Source: Bacteroidetes bacterium UBA6183
GTDB lineage: Bacteria; Bacteroidota; Bacteroidia; UKL13-3
Assembly: GCA_002422865.1 (NCBI GenBank)
Contig: DITN01000040.1
Span: 33,574 to 63,726, forward strand
Direction: 5' to 3'
Length of the DNA: 30,153 nt
Shown here: piece by piece, positions 1 to 7,757 of the stretch
Numbering within the stretch: the first letter of the stretch is position 1
Layout of the letters: the number at the start of each line of letters is the position of its first letter
Made by a program: the position numbers and the translations under genes
The notes under the pieces: generated by a model
Database searches by the model: none
The model's input: only the letters and a program-made list of their open reading frames with translations
What the model was told of the DNA's origin: nothing

Positions 1-179
1 TGAAAAATACCTGAAGGAATGGTATTTAAAACATGCTTTTGTCCGTTAAACTCTAACGAGTGACCGGCATTGGGTCCGCCTTGAAACCTGGCAACCACAT
101 CATACTGCGGTGTTAATACATCTACAATTTTTCCTTTTCCCTCATCACCCCACTGAAGGCCTAAAACTACATCTATCAT
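1..179 (-). CDS. purA: Adenylosuccinate synthase, N-terminal part (runs off the window)
   Basis: Adenylosuccinate synthase catalyses the GTP-dependent joining of IMP and aspartate, the first committed step of AMP synthesis, in the cytoplasm. Only the first 59 codons are inside the window. The translation begins MIDVVLGLQWGDEGKGKIVD, the family's N-terminal phosphate-binding and catalytic loop (QWGDEGKGK, with the catalytic Asp and Lys). It continues with the FQGGPNAGHS segment, including the second catalytic residue, His. The ATG at 177-179 places the WGDEGKGK motif at the normal distance from the N terminus, so the start is well supported. The gene follows the Fur-family gene on the same strand with 62 bases between, so co-transcription with rel and fur is likely. 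Confidence 0.95.
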   Translation of the reverse strand, partial: MIDVVLGLQWGDEGKGKIVDVLTPQYDVVARFQGGPNAGHSLEFNGQKHVLNTIPSGIF

Positions 180-200
180 TTTTACTTTATTATATCGTTG

Positions 201-221
201 GGTTTAAACAATGCTTAAACC
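201..221. repeat. Inverted repeat between fur and purA
   Basis: GGTTTAA and TTAAACC form a perfect 7-base inverted repeat around a 7-base centre, 22 bases before the purA start codon. No T-run follows on either strand, so it does not look like an intrinsic terminator. It could be an operator or a 5' leader hairpin for purA; no function is known from the sequence. Confidence 0.4.
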
Positions 222-241
222 ATAATTAAATCTGTTTTTTG

Positions 242-730
242 TTAAGCAATTTGTTTGCTGCACGTGTTGCATTTGCCATTGGTAACTTTAGGATTACCGA
301 ATAAATGTAATGAGTGTTCTGTAACCGTAAAATCTAACAAATCACCCATCATACTTTTTATTTGTTGAATGCGTGGGTCGCAAAATTCTAAGATGCGGTT
401 GCAATGGTTACAAATCATATGGTCGTGTTGTTTATGACCATAAGCACCTTCGTAACGGGCCAAGTTTTTACCAAATTGATGTTTGGTTACCAAGCCTGCA
501 TCCAGCAATAAATCTAACGTATTGTATACAGTAGCACGGCTAACCCTGTAGTTACGGTTTTTCATATGAACGTACAAGGTTTCCACATCAAAATGCTCTT
601 TACTGCTGTAAATTTCGTCTAAGATGGCAAAACGTTCGGGAGTTTTACGCTGTTGTTTTTGCTCTAAAAAAGCAATAAACAACTTCTTAACTTCATCTTT
701 TATATTTTCGGTTGATTGATTTGCCTGCAT
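242..730 (-). CDS. fur: Fur-family metal-dependent transcriptional regulator
   Basis: This is a ferric-uptake-type repressor of about 162 residues that binds DNA as a metal-loaded dimer. The winged-helix recognition segment RVSRATVYNTLDLLLDAGLV is typical of Fur/PerR. It is followed by the metal-binding HDHMICNHC stretch and a second Cys pair, CNTC, near the C terminus, which gives the structural C4 zinc site. The reading frame extends upstream to a GTG at 761-763, but I prefer the ATG at 728-730. The resulting length is normal, and a promoter-like TTATTTTG lies at 751-758, inside the longer version. Fur, PerR and Zur cannot be separated by eye, so the subclass is open. The gene lies between rel and purA on the same strand. 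Confidence 0.88.
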   Translation of the reverse strand: MQANQSTENIKDEVKKLFIAFLEQKQQRKTPERFAILDEIYSSKEHFDVETLYVHMKNRNYRVSRATVYNTLDLLLDAGLVTKHQFGKNLARYEGAYGHKQHDHMICNHCNRILEFCDPRIQQIKSMMGDLLDFTVTEHSLHLFGNPKVTNGKCNTCSKQIA

Positions 731-750
731 ATCTTGCTTCAACAATGCCG

Positions 751-758
751 CAAAATAA
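751..758 (-). promoter_or_regulatory. Possible -7 promoter element for fur
   Basis: Read on the minus strand this is TTATTTTGCGGC, one mismatch from the Bacteroidota -7 element TAnnTTTG. It carries the same TTTGC extension seen at other promoters in this window. A TTTA lies 18 bases upstream in place of the -33 TTTG. It sits 20 bases before the preferred fur ATG and would make a GTG start at 763 impossible on this transcript. Confidence 0.35.
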
Positions 759-838
759 CACACATTTTGGCATTAATAAAATAATGTTGAATAAGTTATA
801 CATAACATGACCACAAGCCGCGTCAGTCTTGACCTATC

Positions 839-3070
839 TTAAATCATATCCTCCCTGCTTACTTTAATAAGCGGACTCGATGCCTTGATTTTGTTCATTA
901 ACTCTTCTAATTGTGCGGTATCATAAACCTCCAACTCTATATTACCCTCAAACATGCCCGCTTTTGATGAAATATGAATGGCGTGCATATTAATTTGCAA
1001 TTGTTTACTGATGATGTCGATAATGATACTAACAATACCCACACTATCAATACCTTGAACCTTAATGTGTGTAGTAAATGCTTTCGATTTTTCGAAAATT
1101 TGGTTGGCCCACTTGGCCTTAATTACGCGGTAACCATAGTTACTCATTAAACTGATGGCATTGCTGCAATTGGTGCGGTGTATTTTAACTCCTTCACCTA
1201 CGGTAATAAATCCAAAAATCTCATCACCTGGAATTGGGTTACAACATTTACTAAAACTATAAGGTAAGTCACTTTCGTCACCTATAATTACTCCATCCTT
1301 AGGAATATTTTTGTTAGATTCTTTTTGAGCTGCTTTTGCTTCTTTCTGTTGTTTAACTTCCTGTAAGTGCTCCAGTTTTTGCTGCCTTACATACTCTAAT
1401 ATTTCGGCAATGTGTATTTTGGTTTTGTCAATTTTTTCATCGGCAACTTGGGCATACAATTCGGTTACGGTAGGCAACTTGTAGTAGGCTATCATATCCT
1501 GCAACGCTTCGCTGGTAAAAGCCATTTTTTCTTGGGTAAATTTACGCTCCAAAATTTCTTTACCCATAGCGGCTGCACGCATTTTTACTTGCTTAAACCA
1601 ATCGCGTATTTTGCTTTTGGCCTTGGCAGTAACCACATAATTTATCCACTCTTCTTTAGGAACTTGTTTGGTTGATGTTAAAATTTCAACCTGATCACCA
1701 TTGGCCAAAACATGGTTTAATGGCACCAACTTATTGTTTACTTTTCCGCCAATACAACGCTCGCCAAGTTGCGAATGCACATCAAAAGCAAAATCTAAAA
1801 TGGTAGCATTTGCCGGAAGCTTGCGCAACTCCCCTTTTGGAGTAAACACAAAAATTTCATCGGCAAAAAAGTTCATTTTAAAATCGTCCAAAAAGTCGAG
1901 TGCGTTTTGGTCGGTATCTTCTAAAATTTCACGCACCCTACCTAACCACTCTTCTAAACCAGCATCTTGTTTGGTGTTGCTGTCTTTATATTTCCAATGC
2001 GCTGCGTAACCCTTTTCGGCAATTTCATTCATCCTACGGGTTCTTACTTGCACTTCAACCCACTTACCTTTTGGCCCCATTACGGTGGTATGCAAACTTT
2101 CGTAACCATTGGCCTTTGGCGAACTCACCCAATCGCGTAACCTATCAGGGTTTGGACGATAATTATTGGTAACTATAGAATAAACCCTCCAGCAATCCGA
2201 CTTCTCATCGTCAAATTCTGTATCAATAATTATTCTGATGGCAAACAAATCATACACCTCTTCAAAAGGTATATTTTGTTTCTTCATCTTATTTAAAATA
2301 GAATGTATTGATTTGGGTCGTCCTTTAATTTCGTACTTAAATCCTTCTTTGTCTAGGTCTTCGATAAGCGGTTCGATAAACTGTTTGATGTAACGGTTAC
2401 GCTGAAGTTTGGTTTCCTGTAACTTATTTTTAACAAAGTTGTATTTATCCGGTTCAAGGTACTTGGTAGCCAAATCTTCCAACTCGGTTTTAATGGCATA
2501 CAAACCCAAACGGTGAGCCAAAGGAGCATACACATATTGTGTTTCGCTGGCAATTTTCAGTTGCGATTTAGGACTCATAGAATCCAAGGTGCGCATGTTA
2601 TGCAACCTATCGGCTAGTTTTATTAGTATAACCCTAACATCATCGCTTAAGGTTAGTAATAACTTTTTAAAATTCTCCGCTTGTATTGATTTATCTTGTT
2701 GCTCGAAAACACCCGAAATTTTTGTTAATCCATCAATAATGGTTGATACCTTTTTACCAAAATTAAGTTCAATTACTTCTAGTGTAATGTCGGTATCTTC
2801 AACCACATCGTGCAATAAGGCACATATAATAGAGGTTGCACCTAAGCCTATTTCTTCGCCACAAATTTGAGCTACCGCTAAAGGATGAAAAATATAAGGC
2901 TCACCCGATTTTCTGCGCATCGTTTTGTGCGCATCTACAGCCATTTCAAAAGCCTTTCTTATTTGCTTTCTGTCGTTGTTATCTAAGTTACGCTTACAAG
3001 CCTTAATAACATTACGATATGCCTTTACTATTTCCTTATTTTCTTTTTCGGTATCAATTATTGGCTGCAT
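839..3070 (-). CDS. rel: Bifunctional (p)ppGpp synthetase/hydrolase (Rel/SpoT type)
   Basis: The 743-residue protein makes and degrades the stringent-response alarmone (p)ppGpp. Domains in order: an HD hydrolase domain with His62, the HD pair at 87-88 (ALLHDVVEDT) and DRLHNMR at 154-160; a synthetase domain with GRPKSIHSI at 250-258 and NGYESLHTT at 321-329; a TGS domain at about 403-465; a conserved zinc-finger/RIS region with CCNPIPGD; and an ACT domain over the last 75 or so residues. The intact HD residues argue for retained hydrolase activity, unlike monofunctional RelA. The start ATG at 3068-3070 follows a promoter-like element at 3101-3108. fur and purA follow on the same strand. Coupling alarmone control to purine synthesis is plausible, since purA is a known ppGpp target in other bacteria, but it is not shown here. 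Confidence 0.96.
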   Translation of the reverse strand: MQPIIDTEKENKEIVKAYRNVIKACKRNLDNNDRKQIRKAFEMAVDAHKTMRRKSGEPYIFHPLAVAQICGEEIGLGATSIICALLHDVVEDTDITLEVIELNFGKKVSTIIDGLTKISGVFEQQDKSIQAENFKKLLLTLSDDVRVILIKLADRLHNMRTLDSMSPKSQLKIASETQYVYAPLAHRLGLYAIKTELEDLATKYLEPDKYNFVKNKLQETKLQRNRYIKQFIEPLIEDLDKEGFKYEIKGRPKSIHSILNKMKKQNIPFEEVYDLFAIRIIIDTEFDDEKSDCWRVYSIVTNNYRPNPDRLRDWVSSPKANGYESLHTTVMGPKGKWVEVQVRTRRMNEIAEKGYAAHWKYKDSNTKQDAGLEEWLGRVREILEDTDQNALDFLDDFKMNFFADEIFVFTPKGELRKLPANATILDFAFDVHSQLGERCIGGKVNNKLVPLNHVLANGDQVEILTSTKQVPKEEWINYVVTAKAKSKIRDWFKQVKMRAAAMGKEILERKFTQEKMAFTSEALQDMIAYYKLPTVTELYAQVADEKIDKTKIHIAEILEYVRQQKLEHLQEVKQQKEAKAAQKESNKNIPKDGVIIGDESDLPYSFSKCCNPIPGDEIFGFITVGEGVKIHRTNCSNAISLMSNYGYRVIKAKWANQIFEKSKAFTTHIKVQGIDSVGIVSIIIDIISKQLQINMHAIHISSKAGMFEGNIELEVYDTAQLEELMNKIKASSPLIKVSREDMI

Positions 3071-3100
3071 ATACTTTCTGCTCAGGTTTTAAATAGGCTA

Positions 3101-3128
3101 CAAATGTAAGTATTTACATTTACTCAAA
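3101..3128 (-). promoter_or_regulatory. Candidate promoter for rel-fur-purA
   Basis: On the minus strand TACATTTG (3108 to 3101) matches the Bacteroidota -7 consensus TAnnTTTG exactly. A TTTG (3128 to 3125) lies 16 bases upstream, shorter than the usual 19-21 base spacing. Transcription would start about 25 bases before the rel ATG. Confidence 0.5.
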
Positions 3129-3225
3129 TCCTCACATATCAACACCAACAAGGCACAATATAATTTAAAACAATACAGTGATAACAGCCTTACTTTTGAA
3201 GCTTTAAAATAAGAATCAAAAAAAA

Positions 3226-3256
3226 TTTGCATAAACCATTTTTCGACTTACATTTG
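3226..3256 (+). promoter_or_regulatory. Promoter of tRNA-Leu (TTTG-N19-TACATTTG)
   Basis: TTTG at 3226-3229 and TACATTTG at 3249-3256 are separated by exactly 19 bases, a full match to the Bacteroidota primary sigma factor consensus. The tRNA begins 14 bases after the -7 box, which leaves a leader of only a few bases. Confidence 0.85.
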
Positions 3257-3269
3257 CAGTCCTTTTTAG

Positions 3270-3351
3270 GCGCATGTGGCGTAATTGGTAGCCGTGCCAG
3301 ACTTAGGATCTGGTGCCGAAAGGCGTGGGGGTTCGAGTCCCTCCATGCGCA
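3270..3351 (+). tRNA. tRNA-Leu (anticodon UAG)
   Basis: The acceptor stem GCGCATG pairs perfectly with CATGCGC (3344-3350), followed by discriminator A. The anticodon stem CCAGA/TCTGG encloses the loop CTTAGGA, giving anticodon TAG. A long variable arm (TGCCGAAAGGCGT) makes this a class II tRNA, as expected for leucine. The T arm GGGGGTTCGAGTCCCTC is regular. The 3' CCA is not encoded; the sequence after the discriminator is CAAC. It is a single tRNA with its own promoter and terminator. Confidence 0.96.
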
Positions 3352-3363
3352 CAACTAGAAACG

Positions 3364-3394
3364 AAAAAGACTGACCTAAAATCAGTCTTTTTTT
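3364..3394 (+). terminator. Intrinsic terminator after tRNA-Leu
   Basis: An 11-base perfect stem (AAAAAGACTGA / TCAGTCTTTTT) with a 7-base loop is followed by further Ts. It closes the tRNA unit only 20 bases before the trigger factor start codon. The stem is A-rich on the left, so it may also act weakly on the opposite strand. Confidence 0.85.
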
Positions 3395-3413
3395 CTTAAT
3401 ACACTATTTGAAT

Positions 3414-4790
3414 ATGAACGTTACTTTCGATAAAAAAGACGCCTTAAACGGCACTATCTCTGTAAACATTAATGGCGCTGATTACGCCAAAGAGATTGAC
3501 ACCAAATTAAAAGACTACCAAAAACGTGCTAACATTCCGGGCTTCCGTCCGGGTATGGCTCCTAAAGGTATGATTGAAAAAATGTACGGAACTACCGTTT
3601 TGCTTGAAGCTATTAACAGTGCTGCAAGCCGTGGTTTGTTTGATTACATTGAAGAGAGCAAACTAAACATACTTGGCCAACCGGTTTTAACCGAAGACAC
3701 CAAAGTGGATGAGTTAGTAAAAGGTAACGATTATACTTTTAAGTTTGATGTTGGTTTAGCACCTGAGTTTACTTTAAATATATCTGATAAAGATGTATTT
3801 ACCAAACTTAAAGTAGCTATTGATGAAAAACAAATTGATGAAGAAGTAGATCGTTTACAAAAGCGTTCGGGCAACTTAATTGAAGTTGAAACTGCCAGTG
3901 AAAACGATATTGTTTACACTACCATGGCTGAGTTAGACGAAAACGGCAACACGTTTGAAGGTGGCGTTTATTCTGATTCAACTCCGGTTCTTATTCAATC
4001 AATAAAAAACGAAGCCATTAAAAACGAATTCTTAGGCTCAACCAAAGGCAAATCGTTTGATGTAAATGTATTCGACTTGTTTGATAATGATCAAACTGAA
4101 ATGTCTCATGCATTAAACATTAACAAACTTGCTGTTGCTGATATCAATAAAAATTTCCGTGTAACGGTTAAAGACATTAAGAGCAACGAAAAAGCTGAGT
4201 TAAACCAAGAGTTGTTTGATAAAGTATATGGCGAAGGCGTGGTAAACTCTGTTGAAGAGTTACGTGCCCGCATTAAGAGCGAGTTAGAAAACTACTTCAG
4301 TGGCCAAGCAGATCATTTGTTAGAGCATGAAATGTTGGACACATTAGTTGCTAAACAAAACATTGAATTACCGGATGCGTTCTTAAAACGTTGGTTAATC
4401 GATCGTCATGCTGATAAGTTTACCACCGAAAACGTTGACGAAAACTACAGCAACGAAGCCAACTACTTACGTAATCATTTATTTGAAGAGAAAGTATTAG
4501 GCGAAGCGGGTGTAAAAGTTGAAGAGGCTGATATTAAAGAAGCTGCTTTAAATTATACACGTAGCATGTTTGGTGCGTACGGAACAGCCGGCATTAGCGA
4601 TGAAATGCTTGAGGGAATTATTGAACCAAGCATGAAAAAAGAAGATTACCGCAGCCGCATGATTAACTTGGCAGTGTCGCAAAAAGTTCGTGATGTAATT
4701 AAGAGCAAAGTTAAGATTGAAGAAAAAGAAGTGAGCAGCGAAGAGTTTTTCAAATTGGTTGCTGAGCACAACGACAAACATCACCACTAA
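3414..4790 (+). CDS. tig: Trigger factor (ribosome-associated chaperone)
   Basis: This 458-residue trigger factor binds the ribosome exit tunnel near L23 and shields nascent chains. The N-terminal ribosome-binding domain is recognisable from the signature GFRPGMAP at 43-50, the equivalent of GFRKGKVP in E. coli. The middle part, in the position of the FKBP-like PPIase domain, is divergent and only loosely recognisable, and the remainder is a helical C-terminal chaperone arm. The protein ends in a small His cluster (KHHH). A TTG at 3408-3410 would add two residues but belongs to a TTTG promoter-like string, so the ATG at 3414 is chosen. The gene is followed by its own terminator and then by clpP and clpX, an arrangement also common outside Bacteroidota. 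Confidence 0.94.
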   Translation: MNVTFDKKDALNGTISVNINGADYAKEIDTKLKDYQKRANIPGFRPGMAPKGMIEKMYGTTVLLEAINSAASRGLFDYIEESKLNILGQPVLTEDTKVDELVKGNDYTFKFDVGLAPEFTLNISDKDVFTKLKVAIDEKQIDEEVDRLQKRSGNLIEVETASENDIVYTTMAELDENGNTFEGGVYSDSTPVLIQSIKNEAIKNEFLGSTKGKSFDVNVFDLFDNDQTEMSHALNINKLAVADINKNFRVTVKDIKSNEKAELNQELFDKVYGEGVVNSVEELRARIKSELENYFSGQADHLLEHEMLDTLVAKQNIELPDAFLKRWLIDRHADKFTTENVDENYSNEANYLRNHLFEEKVLGEAGVKVEEADIKEAALNYTRSMFGAYGTAGISDEMLEGIIEPSMKKEDYRSRMINLAVSQKVRDVIKSKVKIEEKEVSSEEFFKLVAEHNDKHHH

Positions 4791-4814
4791 GAAAATCTAA
4801 TTAAAGGCATATTT

Positions 4815-4843
4815 AAAAGACGCGACAAGTTCGCGTCTTTTTT
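4815..4843 (+). terminator. Intrinsic terminator after tig
   Basis: An 11-base perfect stem (AAAAGACGCGA / TCGCGTCTTTT) with a 5-base loop is followed by a T-run. It lies 24 bases after the tig stop and separates tig from clpP. Confidence 0.9.
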
Positions 4844-4921
4844 GTTTAACCAATCCTAATATTGGCAGTAGTCACAGTTGTTTGCCTCCAAATCAATTCC
4901 ATTCACCGAAAAACTTCTTAG

Positions 4922-4968
4922 ACACTGTCAGTGTTAATTGTCAGTAAAATCAATTGGCACAACTCTTG
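4922..4968 (+). promoter_or_regulatory. Candidate control region of clpP: palindrome plus TTGGCAC-N5-TTG
   Basis: A perfect 6-base palindrome with one central base (ACACTG-T-CAGTGT, 4922-4934) overlaps a direct repeat of TGTCAGT (4926-4932 and 4939-4945). Twenty bases after the palindrome is TTGGCAC (4954-4960), then 5 bases and TTG (4966-4968). This resembles a sigma-54 -24/-12 promoter, but the -12 C is A here. No good TTTG/TAnnTTTG pair is visible between tig and clpP. The predicted start would give a leader of about 35 bases. Confidence 0.35.
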
Positions 4969-5014
4969 AAACTTTGAATCAACTTTATATATTGCAAACA
5001 AATAACAATAATTT

Positions 5015-5704
5015 ATGATGGACCACGGAAAAGAATTTAGAAAATATGCTGTTAAACACAAAGGTATTAGCAGCTTGGCAGTTGATGCATACTTAGAAAG
5101 TTCGGTTGAGGGAATGACACGTACGGTTATTGAAGAACGTCCGATGAACTTCCGCGAAATTGACGTGTTTTCACGTTTAATGGCCGATAGAATCATATTT
5201 TTAGGAATGCCAATCGATGATTATGTAGCCAATATTGTTCAGGCTCAATTATTATTTTTGGATTCTATGGATGCCCGCAGAGATGTTCAAATGTACATCA
5301 ACTCACCGGGTGGTAGCGTTTATGCAGGTTTAGGTATTTACGATACCATGCAGTGGATTAACCCTGATGTAGCCACCATTTGTACAGGTTTAGCTGCAAG
5401 TATGGGTGCTGTTTTACAGTGTGCAGGTGCAAAAGGTAAACGTACCGCATTACCTCATGCCCGTATCATGATTCACCAGCCATTAGGTGGTGCTCAAGGT
5501 CAGGCTAGCGATATTGAAATTACAGCTCGTGAAATCCAAAAATTGAAAAAAGAGCTGTACGACATTATTGCAGAACATAGCGGCCAACCTTTTGAAAAAG
5601 TACAACAAGACAGTGATCGTGATTACTGGATGACAGCGCAAGAAGCAAAAGACTATGGCATGATTGACGATGTGCTGAACAAAACCAAAAAAGAACACAA
5701 ATAG
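5015..5704 (+). CDS. clpP: ATP-dependent Clp protease proteolytic subunit
   Basis: ClpP is the self-compartmentalised serine peptidase that pairs with ClpX or ClpA/C to degrade misfolded and tagged proteins. The catalytic triad is visible: Ser129 in GLAASMGAVL, His154 in MIHQPLGG and Asp203 in DRDYWM. The oligomer-interface segment INSPGGSVYAG is also present. At 229 residues it is longer than E. coli ClpP (207), with roughly 35-40 residues before the conserved core; part of this may be a propeptide. Two ATGs stand in tandem at 5015 and 5018, and either could be used. The gene has its own upstream control region and a terminator before clpX. Confidence 0.97.
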   Translation: MMDHGKEFRKYAVKHKGISSLAVDAYLESSVEGMTRTVIEERPMNFREIDVFSRLMADRIIFLGMPIDDYVANIVQAQLLFLDSMDARRDVQMYINSPGGSVYAGLGIYDTMQWINPDVATICTGLAASMGAVLQCAGAKGKRTALPHARIMIHQPLGGAQGQASDIEITAREIQKLKKELYDIIAEHSGQPFEKVQQDSDRDYWMTAQEAKDYGMIDDVLNKTKKEHK

Positions 5705-5726
5705 TTCAATTATATAACTGACTTTT

Positions 5727-5766
5727 AACAAGCCAACCAAATAATAATGGTTGGCTTGTTTTTTTT
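5727..5766 (+). terminator. Intrinsic terminator after clpP
   Basis: A 13-base perfect stem (AACAAGCCAACCA / TGGTTGGCTTGTT) with an 8-base loop is followed by six Ts. It ends only 17 bases before the clpX ATG, so clpX must have its own promoter within or just after the hairpin, or depend on read-through. Confidence 0.92.
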
Positions 5767-5769
5767 ACA

Positions 5770-5777
5770 GATATTTG
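5770..5777 (+). promoter_or_regulatory. Possible -7 element for clpX, nearly leaderless
   Basis: GATATTTG is one mismatch from TAnnTTTG and continues as CAGTCC, the same extension as at the tRNA-Leu promoter (TACATTTGCAGTCC). The clpX ATG begins 6 bases later, so the transcript would be leaderless or nearly so. No convincing -33 TTTG is present; that position falls inside the clpP terminator stem. Confidence 0.4.
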
Positions 5778-5783
5778 CAGTCC

Positions 5784-7019
5784 ATGAGTAAGAAAAAAGA
5801 AGACATTTGTTCATTTTGCGGACGTCCAAAAAGCCAAACACAATACCTCATTTCGGGGCTTGATGCCTTAATTTGCGAAAACTGTATAGACCAAGCTTAC
5901 CGCATTATTAACGAAGACCAAGGTGCTGCTGCAGGCAAAAATGCAAACTTTGATTTTGCCGGTAAATTGTACAAACCAGCAGAGATAAAAAAACACCTCG
6001 ACCAATATGTAATTGGTCAAGATGAAGCAAAAAAAGTATTAAGTGTTGCGGTATATAATCACTTTAAACGCCTAATGCATAAAAACAAAACCAATGATGT
6101 TGAATTAGAAAAATCTAACATTTTGTTGGTTGGAGAAACAGGCACAGGAAAAACTTTGTTGGCTAAAACTTTAGCAAAACTTCTTAACGTGCCATTTTGT
6201 ATTGCAGATGCTACTGTATTAACAGAAGCAGGTTATGTTGGCGAGGATGTAGAAAGCGTATTAACCCGTTTATTACAAGCCGCAAACTATGATGTAGCTG
6301 CTGCAGAGCGTGGTATCGTATACATTGATGAGATAGATAAAATTAGCCGTAAAAGCGATAACCCAAGTATTACCCGCGATGTAAGTGGCGAAGGTGTGCA
6401 ACAAGCTTTATTAAAAATTTTAGAAGGAACAACTGCTAATGTTCCACCTCAAGGCGGACGTAAGCACCCCGACCAAAAAATGATTGCCATTAACACCGAA
6501 AATATTTTGTTTATATGCGGTGGGGCTTTTGAAGGAATTGATAAACAAATTGCACGCAGAATGCAAACACAAGCCATTGGTTTTAAAAACAAAGAAGGCA
6601 TTAAAGCAGATGAAACAAATTTCTTGCAATACATATCGGCAGCAGATTTGCGCAACTTTGGTTTAATACCAGAGATTATTGGACGTTTGCCTGTATTGTG
6701 TCACTTAAATCCATTAGACCGAGATACACTTTACCGTATTCTGGTTGAACCTAAAAATGCTTTGATAAAACAATACATTAAAATGTTTGAGTTGGAAGGC
6801 ATTAAACTTACCATAAATGACGACATTATTAACCTAATAGTTGATACCGCATTTGAGCTTAAACTTGGAGCACGTGGGTTGCGCAGTATTTGTGAAAACA
6901 TCATGACAGACTACATGTATGACGCGCCAACAAACAAGGAGAAGGAGTTAACCATATCATTAGATATAGCAAAAGAAAAGTTAGATATGCTTAAATTTAA
7001 AAGCACCAAAGCTGCCTAA
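5784..7019 (+). CDS. clpX: ATP-dependent Clp protease ATP-binding subunit ClpX
   Basis: ClpX is the AAA+ unfoldase that feeds substrates to ClpP. The 411-residue protein has the N-terminal zinc-binding domain with Cys9, Cys12, Cys31 and Cys34. The AAA+ module has Walker A GETGTGKT at 117-124, pore loop GYVG at 150-153 and Walker B IVYIDEID at 178-185. It also has an arginine-finger segment PEIIGRLPV and the ClpP-docking IGF loop (QAIGFKNKEG). The frame opens upstream at a TTG (5751) inside the clpP terminator. The ATG at 5784 puts the zinc finger at the usual distance and is clearly the start. A terminator follows directly. Confidence 0.97.
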   Translation: MSKKKEDICSFCGRPKSQTQYLISGLDALICENCIDQAYRIINEDQGAAAGKNANFDFAGKLYKPAEIKKHLDQYVIGQDEAKKVLSVAVYNHFKRLMHKNKTNDVELEKSNILLVGETGTGKTLLAKTLAKLLNVPFCIADATVLTEAGYVGEDVESVLTRLLQAANYDVAAAERGIVYIDEIDKISRKSDNPSITRDVSGEGVQQALLKILEGTTANVPPQGGRKHPDQKMIAINTENILFICGGAFEGIDKQIARRMQTQAIGFKNKEGIKADETNFLQYISAADLRNFGLIPEIIGRLPVLCHLNPLDRDTLYRILVEPKNALIKQYIKMFELEGIKLTINDDIINLIVDTAFELKLGARGLRSICENIMTDYMYDAPTNKEKELTISLDIAKEKLDMLKFKSTKAA

Positions 7020-7037
7020 AAATAATTGGGTATAAAT

Positions 7038-7073
7038 AAAAAAGTCGGTTGTAGCAATACAACCGACTTTTTT
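7038..7073 (+). terminator. Intrinsic terminator after clpX
   Basis: A 16-base perfect stem (AAAAAAGTCGGTTGTA / TACAACCGACTTTTTT) with a GCAA tetraloop ends in a T-run. The symmetrical A/T flanks could allow function in both directions, but no gene converges here. Confidence 0.93.
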
Positions 7074-7194
7074 ATTCTAAGCGCCTTCATCATCACATCA
7101 AACCAGTAACCTAATGGTTCACATTAAAGCATAGCCGTTACAATTAACTTGTTTTACAATAAACAAATCTATAAATTGTGATTTCAAATTAATT

Positions 7195-7752
7195 ATGAAA
7201 CAACTCATCCTTTGTTTAAGTATGCTTTGCTTATGGCAAATTGCACAAGCTCAAAACACCAAGCGCTTTGATGAGCAAGAATATAAAAGTGCCTTAAAGT
7301 TTAACTTACTAAGCCCTATTGTAGGTGCAATTGCTGTAAATTACGAAAACAGTTTAAACAATGATGCTTCTTTCATTGCATCAGCCTCTTATTTTACAGG
7401 CCAAATAGATAATACAACAGAGCCTGTTCGTGGTTTTGTAGCAAGCTTAGAGTATCGTTTTTATACTGGAGATGAGGCTATGAAAGGTTTCTATCTTCAA
7501 CCTTATATTCGCTACCAATATTTTAAAGATATTCAAACCAAAGTAGACGAACTTTCTGTACCCGGAGTAGGTTTGTTGGCCGGCTATCAGTACATATTTG
7601 TGAAACGAATTGTGTTTGATATGAACTTTGGCCCGGCATATAATTTTGGTAAATTAAATACACCACAAAACTCCTACAATCAATCCGACTTAAAACCAAT
7701 GTTTAGGGGATATTGGATGCGAGGTGGAGTTAGTGTTGGATTTTTATTTTAA
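7195..7752 (+). CDS. Predicted outer-membrane beta-barrel protein, first of three tandem paralogues
   Basis: This 185-residue exported protein is of unknown function. A signal peptide is clear (MKQLILCLSMLCLWQIAQA, cut near residue 19). The mature part has alternating aromatic/hydrophobic strands such as ALKFNLLSPIV, VASLEYRFY, YLQPYIRYQYF, GLLAGYQYIF and VFDMNFGPAYNF. It ends in GVSVGFLF, with the terminal Phe expected of an outer-membrane barrel. It aligns by eye with the two following genes over its whole length: K-x-N-x-L-S near the N terminus, G-x-x-x-GYQY in the middle and a G-x-x-x-G-x-x-F end. It is the shortest of the three. The stop is 5 bases before the next start, so the trio is probably one operon. 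Its promoter, somewhere in 7074-7194, is not recognisable to me. Confidence 0.8.
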   Translation: MKQLILCLSMLCLWQIAQAQNTKRFDEQEYKSALKFNLLSPIVGAIAVNYENSLNNDASFIASASYFTGQIDNTTEPVRGFVASLEYRFYTGDEAMKGFYLQPYIRYQYFKDIQTKVDELSVPGVGLLAGYQYIFVKRIVFDMNFGPAYNFGKLNTPQNSYNQSDLKPMFRGYWMRGGVSVGFLF

Positions 7753-7757
7753 CAAAC

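Noticed and set aside
3408..3413. TTG start for tig, two residues upstream
   Set aside because: The TTG is part of a TTTG string of promoter type; the ATG at 3414 gives the normal N terminus.
4548..4787. Minus-strand frame with hydrophobic Phe-rich product opposite tig
   Set aside because: It mirrors the Lys/Glu-rich helical end of trigger factor; the hydrophobic look is an artefact of reverse-complement codons.
4954..4968. Confident sigma-54 promoter at clpP
   Set aside because: TTGGCAC and spacing fit, but the invariant -12 GC is GA here; kept only as a low-confidence candidate.
5751..5783. TTG start extending clpX by 11 residues
   Set aside because: The extension lies in the clpP terminator stem and T-run and has no family similarity; ATG 5784 fits the zinc finger spacing.
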